A stretch of DNA of 64,000 bases from Labrys sp. KNU-23. Its GTDB lineage: Bacteria > Pseudomonadota > Alphaproteobacteria > Rhizobiales > Labraceae. The position numbers were made by a program, and so were the translations under genes. How positions within the stretch are numbered: the stretch's first letter is position 1; every line of letters begins with the position of its first letter. Positions 43,695-54,246 of this stretch are shown here, one piece after another. The stretch lies in contig NZ_CP043489.1 in assembly GCF_008330945.1 (NCBI RefSeq), positions 4,351,501-4,415,500 on the forward strand, read 5' to 3'. Below the pieces are notes generated by a model, which was not told the origin of the DNA, did no database searches, and saw only the letters and a program-made list of their open reading frames with translations.

Positions 43695-44483
43695 TCAATT
43701 GGTGCTGACCGCCAGGAAGGCGGCGGGCTGTACCGAGATCTGCCCCATGAACGGGCGGTCATGCGCGAGGATGACGAAATAGGCTGCTGTCACCACCACC
43801 ACGAAGATATGGGTGGCGAGGATCTGCATGCGGAAGACATGGTTGTTGCAGATGGCGATGGCCGTGACGGTCACCGTCGAGATGATCCAGATCGCAATCC
43901 ATTGCGCCCAGCTCATGCCGGTATTCGAGGCGGACAGCCGGAGCAGCCGGGCATGGCGCACGGCCAGCAATTGATTGACCAAAGGTTGATAGGCCGCCGG
44001 CTGGGCATTGGTTCCGGTCTGGCGCGAGACGAGCTCGATCGCATTGATGAGGATGTCGCCGGAGCGATCGAAGATCGGGCTTTCGATGCGCTCGCCATTG
44101 GCCATGGCGGGCCAATCGCTGGAGACGACCTGCGCTACATAGGCCTTGAGGCCATCGCGCACGCTGGTCTGGAGATCGGCCGGAAGGCCCGTGGAAAGCA
44201 CCAGAACGTTTTCGACCGCATCGGCCTCCTGCTGGACGGCGCTGCGGGCGGCGAGGGAATCGGCCCACAGGCCCGCGGCCGAAAAGGCCACCATCAGGCC
44301 GAAAATGGTGGCGCAGACACCGACGATCGACTCGCGGATGGGCAATGCCTCGTCGGCGGCGTAGCCGCCTTTCGCAATGGCGAAGCGGACGAGGCCGATG
44401 ACGATCCAGGTGATCACCAGGCAGATCACCAGCACCGTTGCGAACATGACGGGCAGTGACAACTGATGCAGCAGAATGAACAT
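43695..44483 (-). CDS. DUF4239 (bestrophin-like) membrane protein
   Basis: The 262-residue protein has two N-terminal helices (PVMFATVLVICLVITWIVIG and ESIVGVCATIFGLMVAFSAA) and two C-terminal ones (WIAIWIISTVTVTAIAIC and ATHIFVVVVTAAYFVILAHD), enclosing a soluble loop of about 120 residues. GLMVAFSAAGLWADSLAARSAVQQEADAVENV and HDRPFMGQISVQPAAF are typical of the DUF4239 bestrophin-like family. It may be an ion channel, but no function is established. It is convergent with the thioesterase gene. Confidence 0.82.
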   Translation of the reverse strand: MFILLHQLSLPVMFATVLVICLVITWIVIGLVRFAIAKGGYAADEALPIRESIVGVCATIFGLMVAFSAAGLWADSLAARSAVQQEADAVENVLVLSTGLPADLQTSVRDGLKAYVAQVVSSDWPAMANGERIESPIFDRSGDILINAIELVSRQTGTNAQPAAYQPLVNQLLAVRHARLLRLSASNTGMSWAQWIAIWIISTVTVTAIAICNNHVFRMQILATHIFVVVVTAAYFVILAHDRPFMGQISVQPAAFLAVSTN

Positions 44484-44507
44484 GCGGCGCCCCCGGGAGA
44501 ACGAAGC

Positions 44508-45698
44508 CTAGTGAAAATCGACGACCTGGTCGTTCAGCGGGAGCTGATTGACATGGTCTCCGCGCCAGCGTGGCTCGATCCGAGCCAGGGCGCCTTGCTC
44601 TAGTTCCTCCTCGTTCCCCGCCGCGAGCACGCCCTGCCCGGAGAAGCGCGTGAGCACGAAGGGCAGGCTGTCGGCATTGAGCGGCGAGGGGCCATCCATC
44701 AACTGGAAGTGCAGATGGGGAGCGGTGGAATTGCCGGTATTGCCGACCAGGCCGATGACCTGGCCGGCTTTCACGCGGTCGCCCAGCTTGACCCTGAGGC
44801 TGCCGCGCTGCAGGTGGGCATAGAAGGCAAAGGCACCATTGCCGATGTCTGTGACCAGCATGTTGCCGCCGATATTGGCGGGGACGATGCCGCGGGCCGG
44901 CTGGCTCGGGATCTGCTCATCGGCCTGGTCGTAGAGATTGACCACCACACCATCGGCCGCGGCATGGACTTCGGCACCGTAGAAGGAATAGCTGGCCAGA
45001 TCCTGGGCGTTGCCGGTGAACAGGCGGCTGCCGGCGTCGAGCCTGATCCAGTCGATGGCGAAGCGTTCCGGCACGCGCAGGCGCCCGTTCACGGCCATGA
45101 CGGCGCCGCGATGGGCAGTGACGGTGTCGCAGCAGCCATCGGCGGCAACCCAGCCGGTGCCCCTTAACGGTGGCTCGACCACCACGGCCGGCTTGCCGAT
45201 CGCCGTCGTTCCACCAATGAAGCTGTAGCTTGCGGAGACGGGCGCATCCGCTGGCAACGGCGTGGGCTTGCCGTCCAGACCAGCGTTCTCGCGGAAGGCC
45301 TCGATACGTGCGGAGACATGCTGCGGCAGACTGTCGTTCTCGGCAAAGCCGACATCCATGAAGACGATGGCGGTGCCGCCGGGCGGCAACTGGCGATCCC
45401 TGCCGCTATAAAGATGCATCATCTTCGCCAGTCCTTCGCCCTGAAGGGAGGAGAGGCTCTTGCCGGCCTCGTCGATGGCCTCGACCTTGTCGAGCCGTAC
45501 GAACACATTGCCGGGATTGTTGATCACCAATTCATAGGCGAGATGCACGCGCCCATCGGCGCCAAGCACCGGGTTGGGCTCGCTGATCGGCTGCACCGTG
45601 ACCGAGCTCAGGATCTCATCGGGTTTGAGGGATTGGGCCATGGCAGCAGTGACAGCCAGAAGCCCTGCGATCGCCACGAGAAGCGACTGGAAACGCAT
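44508..45698 (-). CDS. Exported M23-family (LytM-like) peptidase
   Basis: The 396-residue protein starts with a signal peptide (LLVAIAGLLAVTAAMAQS). An N-terminal beta-rich region of about 170 residues comes first, then a LytM domain with YAHLQRGSLRVKLGDRVKAG, VGNTGNSTAPHLHFQL and an ADGVVV strand. It would act on peptidoglycan peptides in the periplasm. The zinc ligand motif HxxxD is altered: the stretch reads RFAIDW, so the first histidine is replaced by arginine. Homologues with this change are known, and activity is uncertain. Confidence 0.85.
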   Translation of the reverse strand: MRFQSLLVAIAGLLAVTAAMAQSLKPDEILSSVTVQPISEPNPVLGADGRVHLAYELVINNPGNVFVRLDKVEAIDEAGKSLSSLQGEGLAKMMHLYSGRDRQLPPGGTAIVFMDVGFAENDSLPQHVSARIEAFRENAGLDGKPTPLPADAPVSASYSFIGGTTAIGKPAVVVEPPLRGTGWVAADGCCDTVTAHRGAVMAVNGRLRVPERFAIDWIRLDAGSRLFTGNAQDLASYSFYGAEVHAAADGVVVNLYDQADEQIPSQPARGIVPANIGGNMLVTDIGNGAFAFYAHLQRGSLRVKLGDRVKAGQVIGLVGNTGNSTAPHLHFQLMDGPSPLNADSLPFVLTRFSGQGVLAAGNEEELEQGALARIEPRWRGDHVNQLPLNDQVVDFH

Positions 45699-45872
45699 CG
45701 GAAATGCCCCGCCGGCTGCCCCGCACCGGAAGGCAGAACCTGTGGGCCCAGTCCCGCATTTGCCTCAGCCATTGTCAAGCGATGTCGGGGTGATCTGGCG
45801 CGTCGCAAAGGCAGCGGCCGGGCGCCGTCAAATGGCGCCCGGCCAGGCCTTCTTCACCACAAATGGTCTTTT

Positions 45873-46859
45873 TCACCACAAATGATGGACGAAACCGGCG
45901 ATCTTGCGCTGGTAGAGGTTCTTCAGTGTTTCGAGCGTCGCCGGCGGGAGAGCCGGGACGTCGCTGGCAGCGGCGTTCGCGGCCGCCTGGGCCGCATTCC
46001 TGGCGCCGGGGATGACGGTGGTGACGGCATCGTCAGCCAGGATCCAGGCCAGTGCGAATTGCGACATGGTCATGCCGTCGGGCACCAGCGGCCGGATCTC
46101 CTCCACGGCTGCCAAGGCGACGTCATAGGGTACGCCGGAGAAGGTCTCGCCCTTGTCGAAGGCCTCGCCATTGCGGTTGTAGGCGCGGTGATCGTCGGCC
46201 GCGAACTGGCTGGCGGCGCTCATCTTGCCGGTCAGCATGCCGGAGGCGAGCGGTACCCGCGCAATCACCGCGATGTTGCGCGCCTTCGCTTCGCGGAAGA
46301 AGAGCTCGGCCGGGCGCTGGCGGAAGATGTTGTAGATGATCTGGACGGAGACGACGCCGGGATATTCGATCGCCTTCAGCGCCTCCTCCACCTTCTCGAC
46401 AGAGACGCCGTAATTGCGGATCTTCCCAGCGGCCACCAGGTCATCCAGGACGCCGAACACTTCGGGCCGGTAGTAGACCTCGGTCGGAGGGCAGTGAAGC
46501 TGCACGAGGTCGAGGCAATCGGTGGCGAGGTTCGTCAGCGAGCGCTCGATGAAGGCGGTGAGGTTTTCCCGATTGTAGCCGTCCGCGGTATGGGGAGAGA
46601 GCCGGCGCCCGGCCTTGGTCGCCACGAAGGGGCGAGGACCCCCGCGCTCCTTCAGGACCTCGGCGATGAAGCGCTCCGAGCGGCCGTCGCCGTAGACATC
46701 GGCGGTATCGATGAAGCTGGTGCCGGCATCGAGTGCGGCATGCAAGGCGGCGCGCGCATCGGTATCCGGGACATCGCCCCAGGAGCCGCCAATGGCCCAG
46801 GCACCAAAACCAATCTCCGACACGCTGTGCGCGGTCTTACCGAATAGCCGTTCCTTCAT
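45873..46859 (-). CDS. Aldo/keto reductase
   Basis: The ATG at 46859 follows AGGAA and gives 328 residues. The catalytic tetrad region is visible: FIDTADVYGDGRSERFIAEVL with Asp and Tyr, FVATKAGRR with Lys, and DLVQLHCPP with His. VIPGARNAAQAAANAAAS is the NADP-binding segment near the C-terminus. It is a cytosolic NADPH-dependent carbonyl reductase of unknown substrate. A LysR-type gene starts divergently 144 bp away and may control it. Confidence 0.93.
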   Translation of the reverse strand: MKERLFGKTAHSVSEIGFGAWAIGGSWGDVPDTDARAALHAALDAGTSFIDTADVYGDGRSERFIAEVLKERGGPRPFVATKAGRRLSPHTADGYNRENLTAFIERSLTNLATDCLDLVQLHCPPTEVYYRPEVFGVLDDLVAAGKIRNYGVSVEKVEEALKAIEYPGVVSVQIIYNIFRQRPAELFFREAKARNIAVIARVPLASGMLTGKMSAASQFAADDHRAYNRNGEAFDKGETFSGVPYDVALAAVEEIRPLVPDGMTMSQFALAWILADDAVTTVIPGARNAAQAAANAAASDVPALPPATLETLKNLYQRKIAGFVHHLW

Positions 46860-47003
46860 CGTTCCATTCCTGCGTTTCATGGGCCGCCGAACAGGAGCCG
46901 GCCGGTGTTTCAATGTTCGTCTTGCAGGATAGGGCTTGAGCCGGCCGGGCGCTCATTGTTTAGTGTGAATGGAAATCATAGAAGCACTGAAAGTTTTTCA
47001 TCG

Positions 47004-47921
47004 ATGGCGGGTCTCGAACGGACGGATCTCGGCGATTTCAACGTCTTCCTGACCATCGTCCGCCGGCGCAGCTTTACAACGGCCGCCATCGAGCTCGGCC
47101 TGACGCCGTCGGCGGCCAGCCACGCCATGCGGCGCCTCGAGGCCAGGCTCGGGGCCAAGCTGCTCAACCGCACGAGCCGGGCGGTCTCGCCGACCGATCT
47201 CGGCCTGAAATTCGCCCAGCGGCTGGAAGAAGGCTTCGATGTGATCGGCTCGGCCCTGGAGGTGCTGCAGGCACCTGGAAACGTACGTTTCGGTGAATTG
47301 CGCCTGAACGTGTTCCGCGATGCCGCCCATCTGTTGATCTCGCCGGCCTTGCCGGAATTCGCCCGCCAATGCCCGGATGTCCGCCTGACCGTCGCGGTGG
47401 ACGACCGGCCCATCGACATCGTTGCCGAAGGCTATGATGCCGGCATGCGCTATGGCCATCATGTGCCGGAGGACATGATCGCCGTGCCGCTCACCGGGGC
47501 ACAGCGCTGGGTGGTGGCCGGTTCTCCCGCTTATTTTGGGCAGCATGGTCGGCCGCAGGCGCCGGATGACCTCGCCAGCCATGTCTGCCTGCAATTGCTT
47601 TTGGGCGATAACACCGCCTATCGCTGGGATCTCGGCAGTGGCGGGGAGGCACGCCGGCTGCGCGTACCCGGCCTCATCACCCTCAACGATACGGCGACCA
47701 CCATCACGGCCGCCAAGGCCGGGCTTGGCCTTGCCTATGTCCTGGAAGCGCGGATCGCCGAAGAGCTGGCGGAAGGCAGCCTGGAGATCGTCCTCGACGA
47801 CCAGGCTTCGCATGGCGACCCCTTCCACATGTATTATTCGAGCCGGCGCCACAATCACCCGGCCCTGCGCACTTTGATCAACATCATCCGGCTGCAGAAC
47901 GGCATGACCAGGCTGGCGTGA
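47004..47921 (+). CDS. LysR-family transcriptional regulator
   Basis: The 305-residue protein has the LysR N-terminal helix-turn-helix (DFNVFLTIVRRRSFTTAAIELGLTPSAASHAMRRLEARLGAKLLNRTSR) and a periplasmic-binding-protein-like effector domain. The N-terminal DLGDFNVFLTIV and the effector-domain pattern (DRPIDIVAEGYDAGMRYG) place it in the large AaeR/DsdC-unlike group that often sits divergent from oxidoreductases. Its likely target is the divergent aldo/keto reductase. The frame is open upstream, but conservation begins at this ATG. Confidence 0.92.
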   Translation: MAGLERTDLGDFNVFLTIVRRRSFTTAAIELGLTPSAASHAMRRLEARLGAKLLNRTSRAVSPTDLGLKFAQRLEEGFDVIGSALEVLQAPGNVRFGELRLNVFRDAAHLLISPALPEFARQCPDVRLTVAVDDRPIDIVAEGYDAGMRYGHHVPEDMIAVPLTGAQRWVVAGSPAYFGQHGRPQAPDDLASHVCLQLLLGDNTAYRWDLGSGGEARRLRVPGLITLNDTATTITAAKAGLGLAYVLEARIAEELAEGSLEIVLDDQASHGDPFHMYYSSRRHNHPALRTLINIIRLQNGMTRLA

Positions 47922-47956
47922 GCCGGGCGCGTATCCAGGCCACGCTGATGACGCTT

Positions 47957-48038
47957 CCTGGGATCGCAGGCATCCCTGCCTGCTCTTGGGATCCTGGACG
48001 TTTCAAGCAGAGCAGGCAGGGATGCCTGCGATCCCAGG
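47957..48038. repeat. Interspersed palindromic repeat (CCTGGGATCGCAGGC family), perfect arms
   Basis: Two 30-base arms, starting CCTGGGATCGCAGGCATCCC and ending GGGATGCCTGCGATCCCAGG, are perfectly complementary around a loop of about 22 bases. It lies between the convergent LysR and dehydratase genes. A diverged copy is at 15561-15668. Confidence 0.9.
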
Positions 48039-48085
48039 GAAATCACACCCAGCCAATTACGCGTATGGGTCATTGCGTTGTCGGT

Positions 48086-49054
48086 TCATTCCGCCAGCAA
48101 TTGGCAGAACCGGTCGATATCCACATTGCCGCCGCTGATCAGCACGCCGACGCGCTTGCCAGCGAGCTCCGCCTTCATGGCGCGGGCGGCAGCAAAGCCG
48201 AGACAGCCCGTCGGCTCGATGACGAGCTTCATGCGGCTGGCGGCGAAACGCATGCATTCGACGAGTTCAGCATCCGAGACGGTTAGGATGTCGTCGACAT
48301 CGCGCTTGATGATCGGGAAGGTATGGCTCCCCAGATATTGGGTCTGGGCACCGTCGGCAATGGTGCGGGGCGTGTCGATCCTGACGATCCGGCCAGCGCG
48401 GAAGGATTGCTGGCCGTCATTGCCGGCCTCGGGTTCGACGCCGTAAAGCCGGCAATGGGGCGATAGGGCGCGCGTGGCCAGGGCCGACCCGGCGAGCAGT
48501 CCGCCGCCGCCGAGGCAGACGAAGAAGGCGTCGAGTTCGCCAACCTCCTCGAAGAGCTCCTTGGCCGCGGTGCCCTGGCCGCAGAGCACGTCCGCATGAT
48601 CATAGGGGGGAATCAGCGTGAGGCCATGTTCGTGCGACAGATCCCGCCCGATCACCTCGCGGTCTTCGGTATAGCGATCATAGAAGATGATCTTGCCGCC
48701 ATAGCCCTTGGTGGCCTCGGCCTTCGCCTTCGGCGCGTCGTGCGGCATGATGATCGTGGCAGGGATGCCGAGGATCCGGGCCGCCAGCGCAATCGCCTGG
48801 GCATGGTTGCCGGAGGAAAAGGTCACCACGCCCCTGCGTTTCTGCTCGTCTTCGAAGCGGGACAGGGCATTGAAGGCGCCGCGGAACTTGAAGGCGCCCA
48901 TGCGCTGCAAATTCTCGCATTTGAAGAAGACCTGCGCGTCGAGTTCCTCGTCGAAGCTCCGCGAGGTCATCACCGGTGTGCGATGCGCCTGGCCGTGGAT
49001 GCGCTCGGCAGCGGCGACGACATCGGCATAGTCAGGCAGGACCAGTTCGCTCAT
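48086..49054 (-). CDS. PLP-dependent threonine/serine dehydratase-like enzyme
   Basis: The 322-residue fold-type II PLP enzyme has the cofactor lysine in MGAFKFRGAFNAL, the SSGNHAQAIALAA loop, the glycine-rich phosphate-binding LGGGGLLAGSA, and the C-terminal EPTGCLGFA. It lacks the regulatory ACT domain of biosynthetic IlvA, so it resembles catabolic threonine dehydratase, serine racemase or threo-3-hydroxyaspartate ammonia-lyase. Motifs alone do not separate these. Its start overlaps the upstream oligopeptidase stop (ATGA), indicating one transcript. Confidence 0.9.
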   Translation of the reverse strand: MSELVLPDYADVVAAAERIHGQAHRTPVMTSRSFDEELDAQVFFKCENLQRMGAFKFRGAFNALSRFEDEQKRRGVVTFSSGNHAQAIALAARILGIPATIIMPHDAPKAKAEATKGYGGKIIFYDRYTEDREVIGRDLSHEHGLTLIPPYDHADVLCGQGTAAKELFEEVGELDAFFVCLGGGGLLAGSALATRALSPHCRLYGVEPEAGNDGQQSFRAGRIVRIDTPRTIADGAQTQYLGSHTFPIIKRDVDDILTVSDAELVECMRFAASRMKLVIEPTGCLGFAAARAMKAELAGKRVGVLISGGNVDIDRFCQLLAE

Positions 49055-51132
49055 GCTTGGCTCTCCCAGCCGATGGCCTGCCGCAGGAAGGCATAGCCGA
49101 GGGCGATGAACGAGGCCCGCTCCCGGCTGTCCTTGCCATAGCCGTGGCCGCCGGCCTCGGGCTCGTAGAAGTGTACGCGATGGCCGAGTGCTTCCAGCTT
49201 CGCCGCCATCTTGCGGGCATGGGCGGGATGAACCCTGTCGTCGCGGCGCGTGGTCGCCAGCAGGATGGGCGGATAGGAACCGGCATCGGCGACATGATAC
49301 GCCGAGATCTTCTGCAGGAAGGCCCAGTCCTCCGGCTTGTCCGGGTCGCCATATTCGTCGATCCAGCTCGCGCCCGCCAGGAGCTTGGTGTAGCGCCGCA
49401 TGTCGATCAAAGGGATGGTGCAGAACAGCGCGCCGAATTTCTCGGGGTGGCGGGTGAGCATGTTGGCGATCAGCAGGCCGCCATTGGAGCCGCCTTCCGC
49501 CGCGATCCGTCCCGGCTGTGTGATGCCGCGCTTGACCAGGTCGGCGGCCACCGCCGCGAAATCCTCATGCGCGAGATGCTTGCCCTCGCGACGGCCCGCC
49601 TCGTGCCAGCGGGCGCCGAACTCGCCGCCGCCACGAATATTGGCGGTCACCGAGGTGCCGCCCCTTTCGAGCCAGAGCTTGCCGATCGAGGCGCTATAGC
49701 TGGGCAGGACGGAAACACCGAAGCCGCCATAGGCGGTAAGATGCACGGGCGCTTCGCCGCTCTCGCCGGCAGGCCCGACCAGCGTATAGGGGATCTTCTC
49801 GCCGTCGACCGAGACGGCCTCGTGCTTGACGACCTTCAGCTCCTTGCTGTCGAAGGCATCGGGACTGCGCTTGAGCAGCAGGGGGCTTGCTACCGCCTCC
49901 GGTTTGCTTACGTCGAGCAGCAGCATTTGCGGCGGCGTGATCGGATCCTGCAAGGACACCATGACCTCGCCATTGGTGTCGGCCTCCTCCGCGTCGAGCG
50001 ACCAGACATGCACGACGCCCGTGGAGGGGAGCACGTCGATGGTGTGTTTGCGCCAGGTCTCCGGGGAGGGCGTGACGAGTTCGAAGCGGGGCTGGAGATT
50101 ATCGAGGATCGACAGCACCAGCAGCCCCTGGTTCCAGAAAAAGCTGTCCAGGGTGCGCCGTTCGGCGGGTTCGAACAACACCTGGAAAGTACGATGGCCT
50201 GCCCGGAAGGCGGCGAGCGAGATGCCGAGGAGGGTATCGCCGGCGAAATTGGTGCCGGCGGGAGCCCAGGCCGTGCGCAGCTTCACCGCCAGCCAGTCGC
50301 CGAACACGTCCCACTGCGAGTCGGCCGGCAGGTCGATCGCCTCGCTTGGACCATTCCTGTCGCCGAGCCAGCCGCGCGTTTCGAAGAAGACGGGCTTTTC
50401 GAGGAACCAGATGCGCTCGCCGCCGCCGGTGCGGTCGATACCGGCCCAGACGGACATGGAGGTGGGTTCGACCTCGAAGGCGATGGCTGCCTCAAGGGGA
50501 TCTTCGCCGCGCTGCCACAGGCGCACCGTGCGGGCGTAGCCGGATGTCGTCGCCATGCCCTCGCCAAGCGCGCTGGAGAGCAGCAGCGTATCGGCGTCGA
50601 GCCAGGCGATGCCGCCCTTGGCTTCCGGCAGCGTGAAGCCGTCCGGGACGAAAACTCGTGAGGCCAGGTCGAATTCGCGATGCACCGCCGCATCGCTGCC
50701 GCCGCGCGACAGGCTGAGGATGGCGCGCTGCCGCTCATGGGGTTCGATCGAGGCCCCGGCCCAGACCCAGTCTTCACCCTCAGATCTCGCGAGGGCGTCG
50801 AGGTCGAGCAGGATATCCCAGGCCGGTTCCGCCTGCCTGTAGGAGGCGAGGGTGGTCCGGCGCCACAGCCCGCGCGGATTGGCGGCATCCGTCCAGAAAT
50901 TATAGACAAACTCGCCGCGCCGGCCGATGCCGGGAATGCGGTCGGGGCGATCAAGGATCGCAGCCAGGGCGTCGCGATCGCGTTCGAAGCCGGCATTGCC
51001 GAAGCGGGCCAGCGTTGCCTGCGTGCGTTCATTGACCCAGGCAAGGGCATCCCGGCCCTCGATGTCCTCCAGCCAGAGATGAGGGTCGTCGTCGGGCGCG
51101 GCCAGAGACGGCCGGGAGACGAGATCGGACAT
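49051..51132 (-). CDS. Prolyl oligopeptidase-family serine peptidase (S9)
   Basis: The 693-residue protein has an N-terminal beta-propeller of about 400 residues and a C-terminal alpha/beta-hydrolase domain. The catalytic serine is in EGGSNGGLLIANM (about 555), the aspartate in TTRRDDRVHPAHARKM, and the histidine in EPEAGGHGYGKDS. The start DPHLWLEDIEGRDALAWVN is typical of cytosolic prolyl oligopeptidases, and no signal peptide is present. It cleaves short peptides after proline. It is translationally coupled to the dehydratase gene. Confidence 0.94.
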   Translation of the reverse strand: MSDLVSRPSLAAPDDDPHLWLEDIEGRDALAWVNERTQATLARFGNAGFERDRDALAAILDRPDRIPGIGRRGEFVYNFWTDAANPRGLWRRTTLASYRQAEPAWDILLDLDALARSEGEDWVWAGASIEPHERQRAILSLSRGGSDAAVHREFDLASRVFVPDGFTLPEAKGGIAWLDADTLLLSSALGEGMATTSGYARTVRLWQRGEDPLEAAIAFEVEPTSMSVWAGIDRTGGGERIWFLEKPVFFETRGWLGDRNGPSEAIDLPADSQWDVFGDWLAVKLRTAWAPAGTNFAGDTLLGISLAAFRAGHRTFQVLFEPAERRTLDSFFWNQGLLVLSILDNLQPRFELVTPSPETWRKHTIDVLPSTGVVHVWSLDAEEADTNGEVMVSLQDPITPPQMLLLDVSKPEAVASPLLLKRSPDAFDSKELKVVKHEAVSVDGEKIPYTLVGPAGESGEAPVHLTAYGGFGVSVLPSYSASIGKLWLERGGTSVTANIRGGGEFGARWHEAGRREGKHLAHEDFAAVAADLVKRGITQPGRIAAEGGSNGGLLIANMLTRHPEKFGALFCTIPLIDMRRYTKLLAGASWIDEYGDPDKPEDWAFLQKISAYHVADAGSYPPILLATTRRDDRVHPAHARKMAAKLEALGHRVHFYEPEAGGHGYGKDSRERASFIALGYAFLRQAIGWESQA

Positions 51133-51187
51133 GCGTGGCGTTCCTTGAGACAGAGGCTAGAGCGTTTTGCCTTGGAGAAAGGCTATT

Positions 51188-52348
51188 TCAGCCGGCGAGC
51201 CGCGTTTCCGCCAGTTGCGTCCAATAGCTGATCCCGGCCGGAATGATGGCGTCGTTGAAATCATAGGCGGCATTGTGCAGCCCGGCGCTGTTGCCGTTGC
51301 CGATGAAGACGAAGGCGCCGGGGCGCGCCTCCAGCATGAAGGAGAAATCCTCGGCGCCCATCATGGGGAGAGCGGCGACATCGACATTGTCGTGGCCGGC
51401 CACCTTGCGGGCGACCTCGCCGCAGAACACGGTCTGCGCGGCATGGTTACGGGTGACGGGATAATGGCGCTGATAGACGGCCTTGGCATGGGCGCCCAGG
51501 GCTTTCGCCGTCAGTTCCGCCACCTCGACGACACGTGTTTCGAGCAGGTCGCGAATCTCCGGCGTCAGGGCGCGGCAGGTGCCGTGCAAATGAGCCGTCG
51601 AGGGGATGACGTTATAGGCGCCGCCTGCCTTGATCGCCGTCACCGAGACCACGGCCCCATGAAGGGGATCGGCATTGCGCGAGACGATGGTCTGCAGGGC
51701 GTTGATGATCTGGGCTGCCACCAGCACCGGATCGACGCTCTCATGCGGGCGGGCAGCATGGGCGCCCTTGCCGGTGATGTCGATGTCGAACACGTCGCTG
51801 GAGGCCATGATGGGCCCGGGGCACATGGCAAAATGGCCTGGCGCAAGGCCCGGCAGATTATGCATGCCATAGACCTCGCCGATGCCGAATCGCTCCATCA
51901 GGCCATCTTCCACCATGGCCTTGCCGCCACCACCACCTTCCTCGGCCGGCTGGAAAATCACCACGGCGTCTCCGATGAAATTTCGGGTAGCCGCCAGGTT
52001 CTTGGCCGCGCCCAGAAGCATGGCGGTGTGCCCGTCATGGCCGCAGGCATGCATTTTGCCGGGCACGGTGGAGGCATATTGCACGCCGCTCTCCTCCAGG
52101 ATCGGCAAGGCATCCATGTCGGCCCTGAGGCCAACCGTGCGCGAGCCGGGGCGGCCCTTGATCACACCGACCACGCCGGTGCGTCCGATTCCCTCGACGA
52201 CGTCGTCGCAGCCGAAATCACGCAGCAGCCCCGCGACCAGCCCGGCCGTGCGCTGTACGTCATATTGCAACTCGGGGTGGCGATGAATGTCACGGCGCCA
52301 TTCGGTCGCCTCGGTTGCCAGAGCCTTGATGCTGTCCGAAATCGTCAT
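51188..52348 (-). CDS. M20 aminoacylase/carboxypeptidase (hippurate hydrolase-like)
   Basis: The 386-residue metallohydrolase has HPELQYDVQRTAGLVA, RADMDALPILEESG, the zinc-binding MHACGHDGHTAMLLGAA, the acidic VIFQPAEEGGGGGKAMVEDGL and GHGAHAARPH-like GKGAHAARPHESVD. These are the signatures of the HipO/IAA-amino acid hydrolase group. It removes acyl groups from N-acyl amino acids. It lies upstream of the S9 peptidase on the same strand and is divergent from pgi. Confidence 0.93.
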   Translation of the reverse strand: MTISDSIKALATEATEWRRDIHRHPELQYDVQRTAGLVAGLLRDFGCDDVVEGIGRTGVVGVIKGRPGSRTVGLRADMDALPILEESGVQYASTVPGKMHACGHDGHTAMLLGAAKNLAATRNFIGDAVVIFQPAEEGGGGGKAMVEDGLMERFGIGEVYGMHNLPGLAPGHFAMCPGPIMASSDVFDIDITGKGAHAARPHESVDPVLVAAQIINALQTIVSRNADPLHGAVVSVTAIKAGGAYNVIPSTAHLHGTCRALTPEIRDLLETRVVEVAELTAKALGAHAKAVYQRHYPVTRNHAAQTVFCGEVARKVAGHDNVDVAALPMMGAEDFSFMLEARPGAFVFIGNGNSAGLHNAAYDFNDAIIPAGISYWTQLAETRLAG

Positions 52349-52446
52349 CTGCGATCAGTTCCAATATTGATTTATGCACCCGAGACAGGCGACAAACACA
52401 GCCCGCAGTTTGGCACGCCTTCGGACAATGAGGAAGGGAAACGGAT

Positions 52447-54084
<1,638 letters not shown>

Positions 54085-54246
54085 TCGCGCTAGACCTTTA
54101 GTCTCGCCATTCGTTTCATGAAACAGGCTCGGCCGTTCAGGCCGGGCTTGCTATCTCTCAGGCATCCGCGATGGCAGCACCTGGGTGAGTAGGTCGACCT
54201 GTCGAGGGCCGAATGATCGCGCTGCCTGCCTGGAAGGACATTCCCC

